DNA from: an uncultured Caulobacterales bacterium
GTDB taxonomy: Bacteria > Pseudomonadota > Alphaproteobacteria > Caulobacterales > Maricaulaceae
Length of the DNA: 64,000 bases
Assembly (NCBI GenBank): GCA_938009235.1
Contig: CALLIK010000008.1
Coordinates: forward strand, 1-64,000
Reading direction: 5' to 3'
The position numbers were made by a program, and so were the translations under genes. How positions within the stretch are numbered: the first letter of the stretch is position 1; the number at the start of each line of letters is the position of its first letter. Below are positions 54,325-63,600 of the stretch, one piece after another. The notes beneath the pieces were generated by a model. It had not been told where the DNA came from and ran no database searches. It saw only the letters and a program-made list of their open reading frames with translations.

Positions 54325-54776
54325 TTTCGCCGCCGTTCGCGAAAAAACGCCTTTAGCATATCCGACGCCTCATTGGCCAAAACACCGCCTGTGACCTCTG
54401 GCCTGTAGTGACAGCTAGCTTGATCGAAGAATTTCACACCGCTTTCCACTGCCCCGCCCTTGGGGTCTGACGCCGCGTAAATCACGCGGGCGATGCGTGC
54501 ATTGGAAATTGCGCCCGCGCACATCGTACACGGCTCTAGCGTCACAAACAGGCTCATACCGCCCAGTCGATAATTGCCCGTTTTATAGGCTCCATCCCGC
54601 AACGCCAGAATTTCAGCATGCGCAGTTGGGTCACAAATCGAAATCGGCGCATTTCCTGTACGTGCCACAACCTCACCTGCGCCGTTGACAAGTACCGCGC
54701 CCACGGGCACTTCGCCGCGCATGGCTGCGGCCTTGGCTTCTGCTAAGGCTAGTCGCATATAGTGGGTATCATCCAT
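54321..54776 (-). CDS. tadA: tRNA-specific adenosine-34 deaminase
   Basis: A 151-residue zinc deaminase making inosine at the tRNA-Arg wobble position. The zinc site is HAE (in DPTAHAEILAL) with PCTMCAGAI. I chose ATG 54776 because the usual TadA N-terminus starts just before the LALAEAKAAAMRGEVPVGAVLV region; the ATG at 54812 would add 12 residues that intrude on the divergent promoter. The divergent pseudouridine synthase gene starts 48 bases away. Confidence 0.92.
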   Translation of the reverse strand: MDDTHYMRLALAEAKAAAMRGEVPVGAVLVNGAGEVVARTGNAPISICDPTAHAEILALRDGAYKTGNYRLGGMSLFVTLEPCTMCAGAISNARIARVIYAASDPKGGAVESGVKFFDQASCHYRPEVTGGVLANEASDMLKAFFRERRRK

Positions 54777-54824
54777 AGTCGCGGCTTTCCCCTGTTGCGC
54801 CTCAACCGTCAAGAAAAGCCTGAT

Positions 54825-55841
54825 ATGAGCGATCCAAAAAAATCAGCGAAAAACAAGACCGAGAGCGCGGCAGAAGACGCTGCACCCGCCGTTGAGCGCA
54901 TCGCGAAATATCTTTCGCGTGCAGGCGTTGCCTCTCGACGCGATTCTGAGAAGCTCGTCGCGGAAGGCCGCATCAAGGTAAATGGCAAAGTCATCGACAC
55001 GCCCGCCACCAAAGTTAGCGCAAAAGATAAAATCGAATTCGACAATGCCCCAGTAGGACGCAAAGTACACACACGTCTGTGGCGCTATTACAAGCCAGAC
55101 GGATTTGTGACGTCCCACAAGGACGAAAAAGATCGGACGACTGTGTTCGATCTGCTGCCCAAAGAAATGGGCCGTGTTATTTCTGTTGGGCGCTTGGATA
55201 TTACGTCAGAAGGCCTTCTGCTGCTGACCAATGACGGCGAGCTTGCGCGTCATCTTGAGCATCCTTCAACGGGTCTCTCTCGCCGCTACCGTGCGCGTTG
55301 TTATGGCCACGTCACGCAAGAACAACTCAACACGCTCAAAGCTGGCATCAAAATAGACGGCATTATGACCGCACCCATCGAAGCTGTGCTAGATAGCTCA
55401 CAAGGGGACAACTCTTGGATCACCGTGACATTGCGCGAAGGTAAAAACCGCGAAGTCCGCCGCGCGATGGAACACCTCGAGCTCAAAGTGAACCGCCTTA
55501 TCCGCGTCAGCTATGGTCCCTTCATGCTAGGTGATTTGCGCAAAGGCCTGACCGAAGAAGTGAAATACAAAGTCATCCAAACACAGCTTGGTCATTTGAT
55601 GGATTTCCCTGACCTGCCAGTTCCAAAAACACGCGGCCCCAAACGCGGCAGTCATGCCAGCGCCAAGCGTTTTCAGAAAAAACCTGACGAGACCAAAAAG
55701 CCAGAGGGTAAAACAGCCGAACCTCAAGGTCGCGGTAAATTCGCTAAACCCGCCCGCAAAGCTGCCGTCAAAACGACAGGCAAACGCGGCGGTAAGTTCC
55801 AAGGCAAATTCGCGCCACGAGGCCACGGAAAAGGTAAATAA
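54825..55841 (+). CDS. RluB/RsuA-type rRNA pseudouridine synthase
   Basis: A 338-residue protein: a Lys-rich start (about 1-24), an S4 RNA-binding domain (RIAKYLSRAGVASRRDSEKLV), the pseudouridine synthase domain with the catalytic Asp in SVGRLDITSEGLLLLTNDGELA, and a Lys/Gly/Pro-rich tail (about 265-338) likely to touch RNA. Members of this branch (RluB, RluE, RluF, RsuA) modify 23S or 16S rRNA; RluB-like is most likely. ATG 54825 starts the conserved part. The stop overlaps the rsmD start by one base. Confidence 0.9.
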   Translation: MSDPKKSAKNKTESAAEDAAPAVERIAKYLSRAGVASRRDSEKLVAEGRIKVNGKVIDTPATKVSAKDKIEFDNAPVGRKVHTRLWRYYKPDGFVTSHKDEKDRTTVFDLLPKEMGRVISVGRLDITSEGLLLLTNDGELARHLEHPSTGLSRRYRARCYGHVTQEQLNTLKAGIKIDGIMTAPIEAVLDSSQGDNSWITVTLREGKNREVRRAMEHLELKVNRLIRVSYGPFMLGDLRKGLTEEVKYKVIQTQLGHLMDFPDLPVPKTRGPKRGSHASAKRFQKKPDETKKPEGKTAEPQGRGKFAKPARKAAVKTTGKRGGKFQGKFAPRGHGKGK

Positions 55842-56401
55842 TGAGAATTGTTTCTGGCTCTCTTCGCGGACGTAATATCGACACGCCAACGGGTAAAACC
55901 ACGCGCCCAACATCCGATCAAACACGCGAGTCTGTCTACAACATCCTTGCCCATGCGCCGTGGTCTCTGCCGCTTAAAGGCGCGATCATTGCCGATATTT
56001 TCGCAGGCTCTGGCGCATTAGGTCTCGAAGGTATTTCGCGGGGGGCTGACTTCTGCTTGTTCGCGGAAATGGAACCCAAAGCTCGCGCGGCCATACGCCG
56101 AAACATTGATAAAATGGGCCTATCTGACGTGGCCCGCCTGCACCGTTATGACGCGACAAAATTGAAAGTCGCACCTGGAAATTTACGCGGCCAATTCACG
56201 CATATCTTCATGGACCCACCCTATAATAAAAACCTCTGGCGGCCTGTTCTACGGCGTGTGGTTGACCAAAACCTATTGGCAGACGGCGGCGTCATCATCC
56301 TAGAGGAAAGCATAGAAGCCGAAATCGAACCGCGCGGATTTGAGATTTTGTCGGATAAGACATGGGGCGCGGCGCGGGTTCTGTTTTTGAGGCCGAATTG
56401 A
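55841..56401 (+). CDS. rsmD: 16S rRNA (guanine-966-N2)-methyltransferase
   Basis: A 186-residue SAM-dependent enzyme. MRIVSGSLRGR at the start, motif I IFAGSGALGLEG and the catalytic DPPY (in HIFMDPPYNKN) are all in place. TAATG overlap with the pseudouridine synthase gene shows translational coupling. Often found in this pairing. Confidence 0.95.
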   Translation: MRIVSGSLRGRNIDTPTGKTTRPTSDQTRESVYNILAHAPWSLPLKGAIIADIFAGSGALGLEGISRGADFCLFAEMEPKARAAIRRNIDKMGLSDVARLHRYDATKLKVAPGNLRGQFTHIFMDPPYNKNLWRPVLRRVVDQNLLADGGVIILEESIEAEIEPRGFEILSDKTWGAARVLFLRPN

Positions 56402-56423
56402 CCTAAGGTAACAAACCCTATAT

Positions 56424-56438
56424 GTTCTTACTTTGTTC
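56424..56438. promoter_or_regulatory. LexA (SOS) box of the alphaproteobacterial type
   Basis: GTTC (56424-56427), TTACTTT, GTTC (56435-56438) is an exact direct-repeat LexA operator as known for alphaproteobacteria (GTTC-N7-GTTC). It starts 30 bases before the dinD-like ATG (56454) and overlaps a TATATG that could be the -10 element. Confidence 0.75.
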
Positions 56439-56453
56439 AATCAAAGGTCCAGT

Positions 56454-57329
56454 ATGACTACAGAAGAATTTAGTCCCGTAATTTTAGATGAAGCCTCAAT
56501 AGACACATTAGTAAGTTCTTTTGAGCACATCAGTCACTCTGATAGCCAAGACAATAGTTTTTGGTACGCAAGAGAGCTTATGTCACTACTAGGGTACTCT
56601 AAGTGGGAAAACTTTCAAAACGTAATTGAAAAAGCAAAACAAGCTTGCGTCAAAAGCGGTCATGAAACGAATCACCATTTTCCTGACGTCAGGAAAATGG
56701 TTGTGCTTGGATCAGGCTCTGAGAGAGAAATAGAAGATATTGCGTTAAGCCGATATGCTTCTTACCTAATTGCTCAAAATGGCGACCCGCGTAAAAAATC
56801 CATCGCTTTTGCTCAAACATATTTTGCGATCCAAACACGTCGACAGGAAATTTTAGACCAAGAAACGAATGAACTTTCTCCTCTGAGCGAGGACGAGCGT
56901 CGCTTAATGCTACGTGATGAAATAAAAGAGCATAATAAATCTCTCGCTAGCGCAGCCAAAAGCGCAGGAGTAGTTACTCCATTCGAATATTCTGTATTTC
57001 AAACTCACGGATACCAAGGCCTGTACGGAGGTTTAAACGTTCCAGGCATCAGACGAAAAAAAGGGTTGAATAAAAACAAAAGCATTTTGGACTTCATGGG
57101 CAGCACAGAACTTGCTGCGAACCTCTTTAGAGCCACTCAAACTGAAGAAAAACTTCGTAGAGATGGCGTCAAAGGTAAAACTGCAGCTAACCGAGTGCAT
57201 AAAGAGGTCGGAGCAAAAGTAAGACAAACCATTGCCGATATTGGAGGTACAATGCCTGAAAACCTTCCAGTTGCAGAAGATATTAAAAAAGTTGCGCGGC
57301 GCACCAAAAGAAATTTAAGCGACAAATAA
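56454..57329 (+). CDS. dinD: DinD-like (BRO-N type) DNA-damage-inducible protein
   Basis: A 291-residue protein of the DinD group. Its N-terminal half is the Bro-N fold (FWYARELMSLLGYSKWENFQNVIEKA) shared with phage antirepressors; the C-terminal half is Lys-rich and helical (GVKGKTAANRVHKEVGAKVRQT). DinD in E. coli is induced by DNA damage and can inhibit RecA. The ATG at 56454 has AAAGG 7 bases upstream; an earlier TTG frame lies within the LexA box. The gene is more A/T-rich than its neighbours, which suggests acquisition. It sits between rsmD and mutL. Confidence 0.85.
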   Translation: MTTEEFSPVILDEASIDTLVSSFEHISHSDSQDNSFWYARELMSLLGYSKWENFQNVIEKAKQACVKSGHETNHHFPDVRKMVVLGSGSEREIEDIALSRYASYLIAQNGDPRKKSIAFAQTYFAIQTRRQEILDQETNELSPLSEDERRLMLRDEIKEHNKSLASAAKSAGVVTPFEYSVFQTHGYQGLYGGLNVPGIRRKKGLNKNKSILDFMGSTELAANLFRATQTEEKLRRDGVKGKTAANRVHKEVGAKVRQTIADIGGTMPENLPVAEDIKKVARRTKRNLSDK

Positions 57330-57338
57330 AAGCCACAA

Positions 57339-59219
57339 TCACCGCCGCCCAAATAACCGTTCAATATCAGCTAGCTTCAACTCCACATAAGTCGGTCTTC
57401 CGTGGTTACACTGACCCGAATGAGGAGTGGCTTCCATTTGGCGGAGGATGGCGTTCATTTCGTCGCCATTGAGACGGCGTCCTGCGCGGACTGAGCCGTG
57501 ACAGGCCATGGTCCCGCAAACATGTTCGAACCGTTCTTTGAGGCTCAGGGCTTCGTTATATTCCGCCAGATCATCGGCGAGATCACGCAGCAAACCTTGC
57601 ACATCCATTTCCCCCAGCAGCGCAGGCGTTTCGCGCACACAGACTGCACCAACGCCAAATGGCTCAATGATCAAGCCCATTTCGGCGAGTTCTTCTTGTC
57701 GTGCCAGAACACGCGCGGCGTCGGTTTCACCTAAATCTACAATGTCAGGAATGAGCAGCGTTTGACGTGCAACGCCCTGCCCGCCTTCTTTGGCGCGGGC
57801 CATTTTGCCCTTCATTTCCTCATAGACCAAACGCTCATGCGCGGCATGCTGATCGACGATGACGATGCCGTCTTTGGTCTGCGCGACGATGTAAGTTTCG
57901 TGGAGTTGCGCGCGGGCTGTGCCGAGCGGAAAATCTGGTGTTGGAACAGGCGGAATGTCTGACGGCGAGAACGGATGCGGTGCATAGCCTCCCGTTGTGT
58001 AAGCCTCTGGCGCTTCCTCGACACGTCCTGAAACGCCATCAATCAAAGGTTGCATTATGGGATCATTGCGATAAGGCGCAAACCCCGGCGGCGGACCACC
58101 CCGTTCGTTGCTGCCATATCGGCCCTGCAACGCGTAATTAGGTTGCCCTGTTTGAATACGGCCCAGCGCATAATCACTCACGGTGGTACTCGCGCGGTGA
58201 CCTGCATCCGCGAGCGCATGACGCAGCGCACTCACGATCAAGCCTCGGACAATCGCGGGATTACGGAAGCGAACTTCGGATTTGGCGGGATGCACGTTCA
58301 CATCCACATGCTCATGCGGGAGGTCAACATAGAGCGCGACAACAGGGTGGCGATCCCGCGCGAGGAAATCCTGATAGGCCCCACGTACAGCTCCGTGCAG
58401 CAGCTTATCGCGAACAGGTCGTCCATTCACAAAGAGGTATTGATGGGCGCTATTCCCGCGAGAGAATGTAGGCAAGCCTGCGTACCCTGTCAGGACAATG
58501 CCCTCGCGTTCCGAATCAACAGCTACTGCATTCGCGCCAAAATCATCACCGAGTATCTTAGACAATCGTACCAAACGACCATCTTCGGTTAATGGCGTGC
58601 CTTTCATGCGCAAAGAGGTTCGCGCCCCATTCGTCAGCGTAAATCCAACATGCGGGTTGGCCATCGCGAGACGTTTCATGACATCACTAATCGCCATAGA
58701 TTCGGAGCGTTCAGATTTTAGAAACTTCAAACGCGCTGGCGTCGCAAAGAAAAGGTCTCGTACATCGACACGTGTTCCGTGAAGGCCAAAGCGCGGTGCA
58801 GGTCTCGGCTCTTGTTTTATCCCGCCATCAACGCGTAATTCCCATGCGCTGTCGTCAGATTCAGTTTGCGACGTTAAAGACAGCCGCGCAACGGAGCCAA
58901 TGGACGGCAAGGCCTCTCCGCGAAACCCCATTGTCTCAATGTTCAGTAAATCAGAATCATCAGGAAGTTTTGACGTGGCATGACGTTCAACCGCGAGTGA
59001 GAGGTTATCTTGGTCCATGCCCTTGCCGTCATCCGTGACCGTAATGACGGTCCTACCGCCATCCTCGTAACGTACATCAACCTGCGTCGCGCCTGCATCT
59101 AGCGCGTTTTCTACGATCTCTTTGATCACACTGGCGGGACGTTCAATGACTTCCCCTGCGGCGATACGGTTGACGGTTTGCGCCGGAAGACGCCGAATCA
59201 TGTGTGGTTTAGTGCTCAT
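57339..59219 (-). CDS. mutL: DNA mismatch repair protein MutL
   Basis: A 626-residue protein. N-terminal ATPase ([25 protein letters not shown]) of the GHKL type; the C-terminal domain carries the endonuclease motif [12 protein letters not shown] and a CNHGRPT motif near the end, so this MutL should nick DNA itself, as in species without MutH. A variable Pro/Gly-rich linker joins the domains (about 350-430). Confidence 0.97.
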   Translation of the reverse strand: MSTKPHMIRRLPAQTVNRIAAGEVIERPASVIKEIVENALDAGATQVDVRYEDGGRTVITVTDDGKGMDQDNLSLAVERHATSKLPDDSDLLNIETMGFRGEALPSIGSVARLSLTSQTESDDSAWELRVDGGIKQEPRPAPRFGLHGTRVDVRDLFFATPARLKFLKSERSESMAISDVMKRLAMANPHVGFTLTNGARTSLRMKGTPLTEDGRLVRLSKILGDDFGANAVAVDSEREGIVLTGYAGLPTFSRGNSAHQYLFVNGRPVRDKLLHGAVRGAYQDFLARDRHPVVALYVDLPHEHVDVNVHPAKSEVRFRNPAIVRGLIVSALRHALADAGHRASTTVSDYALGRIQTGQPNYALQGRYGSNERGGPPPGFAPYRNDPIMQPLIDGVSGRVEEAPEAYTTGGYAPHPFSPSDIPPVPTPDFPLGTARAQLHETYIVAQTKDGIVIVDQHAAHERLVYEEMKGKMARAKEGGQGVARQTLLIPDIVDLGETDAARVLARQEELAEMGLIIEPFGVGAVCVRETPALLGEMDVQGLLRDLADDLAEYNEALSLKERFEHVCGTMACHGSVRAGRRLNGDEMNAILRQMEATPHSGQCNHGRPTYVELKLADIERLFGRR

Positions 59220-59235
59220 AAGCCCTAAACGTAAA

Positions 59236-59269
59236 AGCCCGCCGCCCTGATTACTAGGGACTGCGGGCT
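59236..59269 (-). terminator. Terminator between bamF and mutL
   Basis: AGCCCGC (59236-59242) pairs with GCGGGCT (59263-59269), with a second inner stem CCCT/AGGG; on the minus strand it is followed by TTTT. It ends bamF transcription before mutL. Confidence 0.65.
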
Positions 59270-59308
59270 ATTGTAGGCGTGAGTCTTTACGACGTCTTAG
59301 AGCTGGGA

Positions 59309-59848
59309 TTAGAGGCCCGGAAGCTTGGCACCGCCTGGACGTCTAGTGATTTCAACGTCACCGCCGCCAGTCGCAGAATTGACTGATTCTAAACGTTTAG
59401 CTTCAGTTTCCGGATCAATCGGAGCGGGATTACCTTGAGCGTCCATGACTTGACCATCTCTCCAAAACAAAATTCGATCTGTAAAATTAGCTGACTTACG
59501 TTCGACAGAATTCGCCCCGTCAATTTCAAGCCTAATTTCAGAGCTTGCGCGGTTCGCACCCGCTTTTGTCATCAACGCTAGCTCACCATTACTCGGCTTC
59601 GCTGCGTCCACTTCGCCCAACAGCGCTTCGCGTGCTGAGCGTTGCGTATAGTTGTTTTCAGCCGTGGATGCGCCAACAGCTGGCGGTCGAAGGTTATATT
59701 CTGGCGGGACAATTAACGGCGCTTTTGTCAAAATATTGAACTCATTCGGTGCAGATTTCTCCAAACCGAGGGCCCGTGATGTAGATGTGCAACCCGTTGC
59801 GATCAGCGTAGCTGAGGCAAGAGTAGATAGAAGAAGGGTGGTGCGCAT
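59309..59848 (-). CDS. bamF: DUF3035 lipoprotein (BamF-type BAM subunit)
   Basis: A 179-residue lipoprotein: lipobox ATGC (Cys 20), then the DUF3035 core PNEFNILTKAPLIVPPEYNLRPP, the family hallmark. In Caulobacter, BamF is part of the outer-membrane protein assembly machine. Gene lies 84 bases after lspA on the same strand; lspA-bamF neighbourhood is frequent in alphaproteobacteria. Confidence 0.85.
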   Translation of the reverse strand: MRTTLLLSTLASATLIATGCTSTSRALGLEKSAPNEFNILTKAPLIVPPEYNLRPPAVGASTAENNYTQRSAREALLGEVDAAKPSNGELALMTKAGANRASSEIRLEIDGANSVERKSANFTDRILFWRDGQVMDAQGNPAPIDPETEAKRLESVNSATGGGDVEITRRPGGAKLPGL

Positions 59849-59932
59849 GTTGGCAGGACCTCTGAATTGAACTTAACATGGCTTAGCGCGCCCCGCGCCC
59901 CACGCCAAGTGACCAAAATGTTATTCTGCAGC

Positions 59933-60490
59933 CTATTTGGGTTTTGCGGCTTTTTCCCGCTTATCATTGACGTAAGACGAGACAAACAAGCCAATCACAC
60001 CGACTGTAATGTAGCTATCCGCGACATTAAAAACGTAATTGAACTTGATATCAGAAAAATCAATCATATCGGTGACAGCCCCAAACAAAAGGCGATCAAT
60101 CGCATTTCCAACAGCGCCAGAGATAACCAAGCAAATTGAGACTTGACCAAGACGGTCTTTCGTATTTCGCAAAACAAATATCAGCGCCAAAGTCATCAAA
60201 AACGCAAAAATGGTCAATGCCCAACGCTTTATCGACGAATCGCCCTGCAGCAAACCCCAGCTAATCCCGCGATTACAGAGGAGCGAAAGATCCACAATGG
60301 GTGAGAACTCATGCTCTAAATGAGGGTCAGCCTGCGCACAAATCCCCATCGGAACATCGAAAAAACGAGTCGTCGCCCATTTGGACAGTTGATCTAGAGC
60401 TACAAGCACAGCTGGAATGCCGACACCGAACAAGGCAAACCCACCCCCTCGAAGTGGTTTTTCTTGATCATTTTGCATTATAGTCGACAT
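59933..60490 (-). CDS. lspA: Prolipoprotein signal peptidase II
   Basis: About 186 residues with four transmembrane helices. The active-site Asp pair is in GNAIDR and FNVADS. It cleaves lipoprotein signal peptides, which serves the many lipoproteins encoded here. The true start is uncertain: ATG 60490 has GCAGG just before it and gives a usual length; ATG 60478 and 60556 are other options. Confidence 0.92.
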   Translation of the reverse strand: MSTIMQNDQEKPLRGGGFALFGVGIPAVLVALDQLSKWATTRFFDVPMGICAQADPHLEHEFSPIVDLSLLCNRGISWGLLQGDSSIKRWALTIFAFLMTLALIFVLRNTKDRLGQVSICLVISGAVGNAIDRLLFGAVTDMIDFSDIKFNYVFNVADSYITVGVIGLFVSSYVNDKREKAAKPK

Positions 60491-60685
60491 AAACCTGCGC
60501 ATGCCAGAGCTTGATCGTGAAAGCAATTGAGTCAGAATATGAAAATAAAAGGCCAAACCCCTTAAGCTGACTGTAAAATGACCATGTTTTCATTGGCCCT
60601 CACCGGCCTTTTAGGTAAACCCTACGTTAAGTCAGACGCACGTAATGTGTTTTTGCCTCAGTAAGACATCCGTCGGGAATACATA

Positions 60686-63600
60686 ATGCATCATTTTAAG
60701 ACTCTCGCGCTCCGCAGTACAGCCACAGTGGCTGTACTTAGCGTGCTTTCCTTCAATGCGGTTGCGCAGGTCTCAATAACTGAGGACACCACTGAGCAAA
60801 TTTTAACGTCAACAGCAGGCGAAGATGGTGGCGCATCGGATGTAACGGTCGACGATACGGCTACGATAACAATCGAAAGCGCTCAATCTGGCATTATATT
60901 GGATTCCGACAATGCGCTAAGTCTCGACGGCAATGTCACATCAACTGACATAGATGATGCAACTGGCGTTACATTAGAGGGCGGCGGAGATCGATCATAC
61001 ATACAAACGGGTTCGATTTCTATTCTTGAAGATTACACGCTCTCAGACACAGATGATGATGGCATAACTGACGGTACCTTTGCTGAAGGTGAAGGTCGTA
61101 CAGGGATTTTAATTTCAGGTGCGTCGCCGTTCCAGGGTAATATTGAGCTAGACTCTGACTCTAGCATATTTGTTGAAGGCAACGATAGTTTTGGCATTAA
61201 CCTATCGAACACGCCAATGCTGACCGAAGGGCTCACAGGAAACCTACTCACCTCAGGCCAAATTTCTGTAGTTGGTGACCGCTCCACTGGTATCAACATA
61301 GCCTCAAACGTAACGGGAAATGTTACCAATGAAGGAAGTGTAACATCATTTGGCACAGATTCCGAAGGCATCGCTGTTGATGGAGATATTGAGGGTAGTT
61401 TCGTAAATACGGGCACACTTAGTTCATCTGGATACAGGTTCAATTCACGGCCCGCTTACAGCGGAAGCGAAGACAGCACTGGCCGCGATGACTTAACAGC
61501 AGAAGATCTAGAGCAAGCTGGGTCAGCCATACGTATCTCCGGAGATGTATCGGGCGGTATTTTATTCGGTCAAGAGTTCCTTGCATTTGTAGACGAAGAC
61601 GGCGAAGCGATTTTAGATGATGATGGAGAAGAAACTTTTGCTCTCGTGTCACAAAGTACAATCTCACAATTTGGCTCCGCCCCGGCTGTTTTAATTGACG
61701 GCAATGGATCTCCGATTGCCGTTGGTTTAGTTGCTGCAATTACAGACCCAACTGACGAAGACTACGATAGTGACTTGCAATACGGCTTTGTTAACCAAGG
61801 TTCGATCAGCGCCTCAGGTTTGTATAATGATGTCGACGCGACAACCGTGTCCGTCGCTAATGTAAATTTCACTGGCGGAATCAACAACACAGGCACTTTG
61901 ACTGCGACGTCCTTCCGCTCACCGACTGCAACAGATTTAGCCGATGGTGGTGAAGGCATTGCGCGTGTGCTCGTGCTCGGTGATCAAGCGATAGCTGATG
62001 AAATTAACAACAGTGGTTTTATTGTTGCCAGTGTGAGCGAGGACGCTGATGAAATCTATTTTGATCGCGACAACATAATTGCTCCACGATCTCTCTTGGC
62101 CGTTGGCGTGGATATAGGCGAAGGTGCTTCTGTCACAGATCTCATAAACTCTGGTGCTATTTCAGCCATATTGATCGGACGAGACGGTACAGCCGTCGCG
62201 ATACGGGATACATCTGGAACGCTTCGTACGATTACGAATACTGGCTCAATCACTGTAGGTGGAACAACATCCGACTCGTTAGACACTGAGGATACGAGTT
62301 TCGACCTCATAGCAGTTGATGTTAGCGCCGCCACGGCCGGCGTAACCTTCACTCAGTCACAAAGCGAAGATACAACTGCTACCCCGCTGGTCATTGGAGA
62401 CTTTCTTTTCGGAGCGGGGGACGACAGCTTAATCGCATCGGCAGGCTCTATAGGTGCAGATGTAGATTTTGGCGGCGGGAATGACACAATTTTCCTCTCT
62501 GGCGACTCAATTTTTGCGGGCTCTGTTCGAAACACCGATGGCCTAGCTTTGTCAGTCACAGACGGCGCTACATTTGCAATTGACACGGCGGAAGACATTT
62601 CAATAAGCGACGCCTTATTTGATAGCACATCCGTATATCGCCCAACCATCGATGGGCTAACAGGCACGGCGACAACATTGACATCAGCGGGTGACATCAC
62701 CTTTGATGAAGGTGCAACAATCATCCCTTTGCTCAACTCAGTCATAGGTGCAGAGACGTCATCCTACACATTAGCCACCGCTGGAAACCTGACTGTCGAT
62801 GATTTAACCGCCTTGGCAGCGGGTGACTCGCCCTTTCTTTATGGTACGACTTTGAGTTTGGCTGATGCCAACACGCTCGTTCTCACGCTAGATTTACGAA
62901 ATCCAACTGAGTCTATTGAAGATGGCGGATTAGGCTTGGACCAAGTACAAGCAGCCGCATTTGGACAAGTCGTCGACGGAACATTTCAGGAAGGAGCTGT
63001 TTTTCAAGCCTTGGAAAGCAGTACTGCGCTTGGGAATGCGTTTTCGAATATCATCGGATCTGATGAATTTTATGAGGCCTACAATCAACTTTTACCTGAA
63101 TTTTCTGGTGCAGCCCATCAGTTCGTTTTGGCAAATGTAGATGGAGCCGTTGGTGCCGTTGGCAACCATTTGGACACAACTCGCCGCTCTCCGGAGAAAC
63201 CAGGTGGCGCATGGCTTCAAGAATTTTTCTACTTCGCAGATCGTGAAAAGGCTGGCCTATCAGAGCAATATAGAGGTGAAGGCTTTGGTTTTGCCGCGGG
63301 CATTGATAAGGCTATCGGTCCTTTCCATGCCGTTGGCGTGAACGCGAGTTTCGCCAGCACCGAAGTTGAAGATGTTGTTGGCATTGACGACCCGCTGGAT
63401 GTCAGATCCTATTCTGTTGGCGCATATGCAGGCTATGAGACCGGTGGTTTCAACTTTGATGTGTTTGGTGGAGCTGGCGTCAGCGACTTTCAACAAACAC
63501 GGAATGTGAGTGTTGGTGATTTTGCAGGTTCTTCATCTGCTGAATGGTCGGGTACTCATGCGAATGGCGCTGTGCGAGCAGGTTATCTTCTCCCTATGGG

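Noticed and set aside
61033..62745. Several minus-strand open frames of about 65-136 codons
   Set aside because: They are antisense to the autotransporter passenger, whose repeats and barrel are clear; none has a plausible start region.
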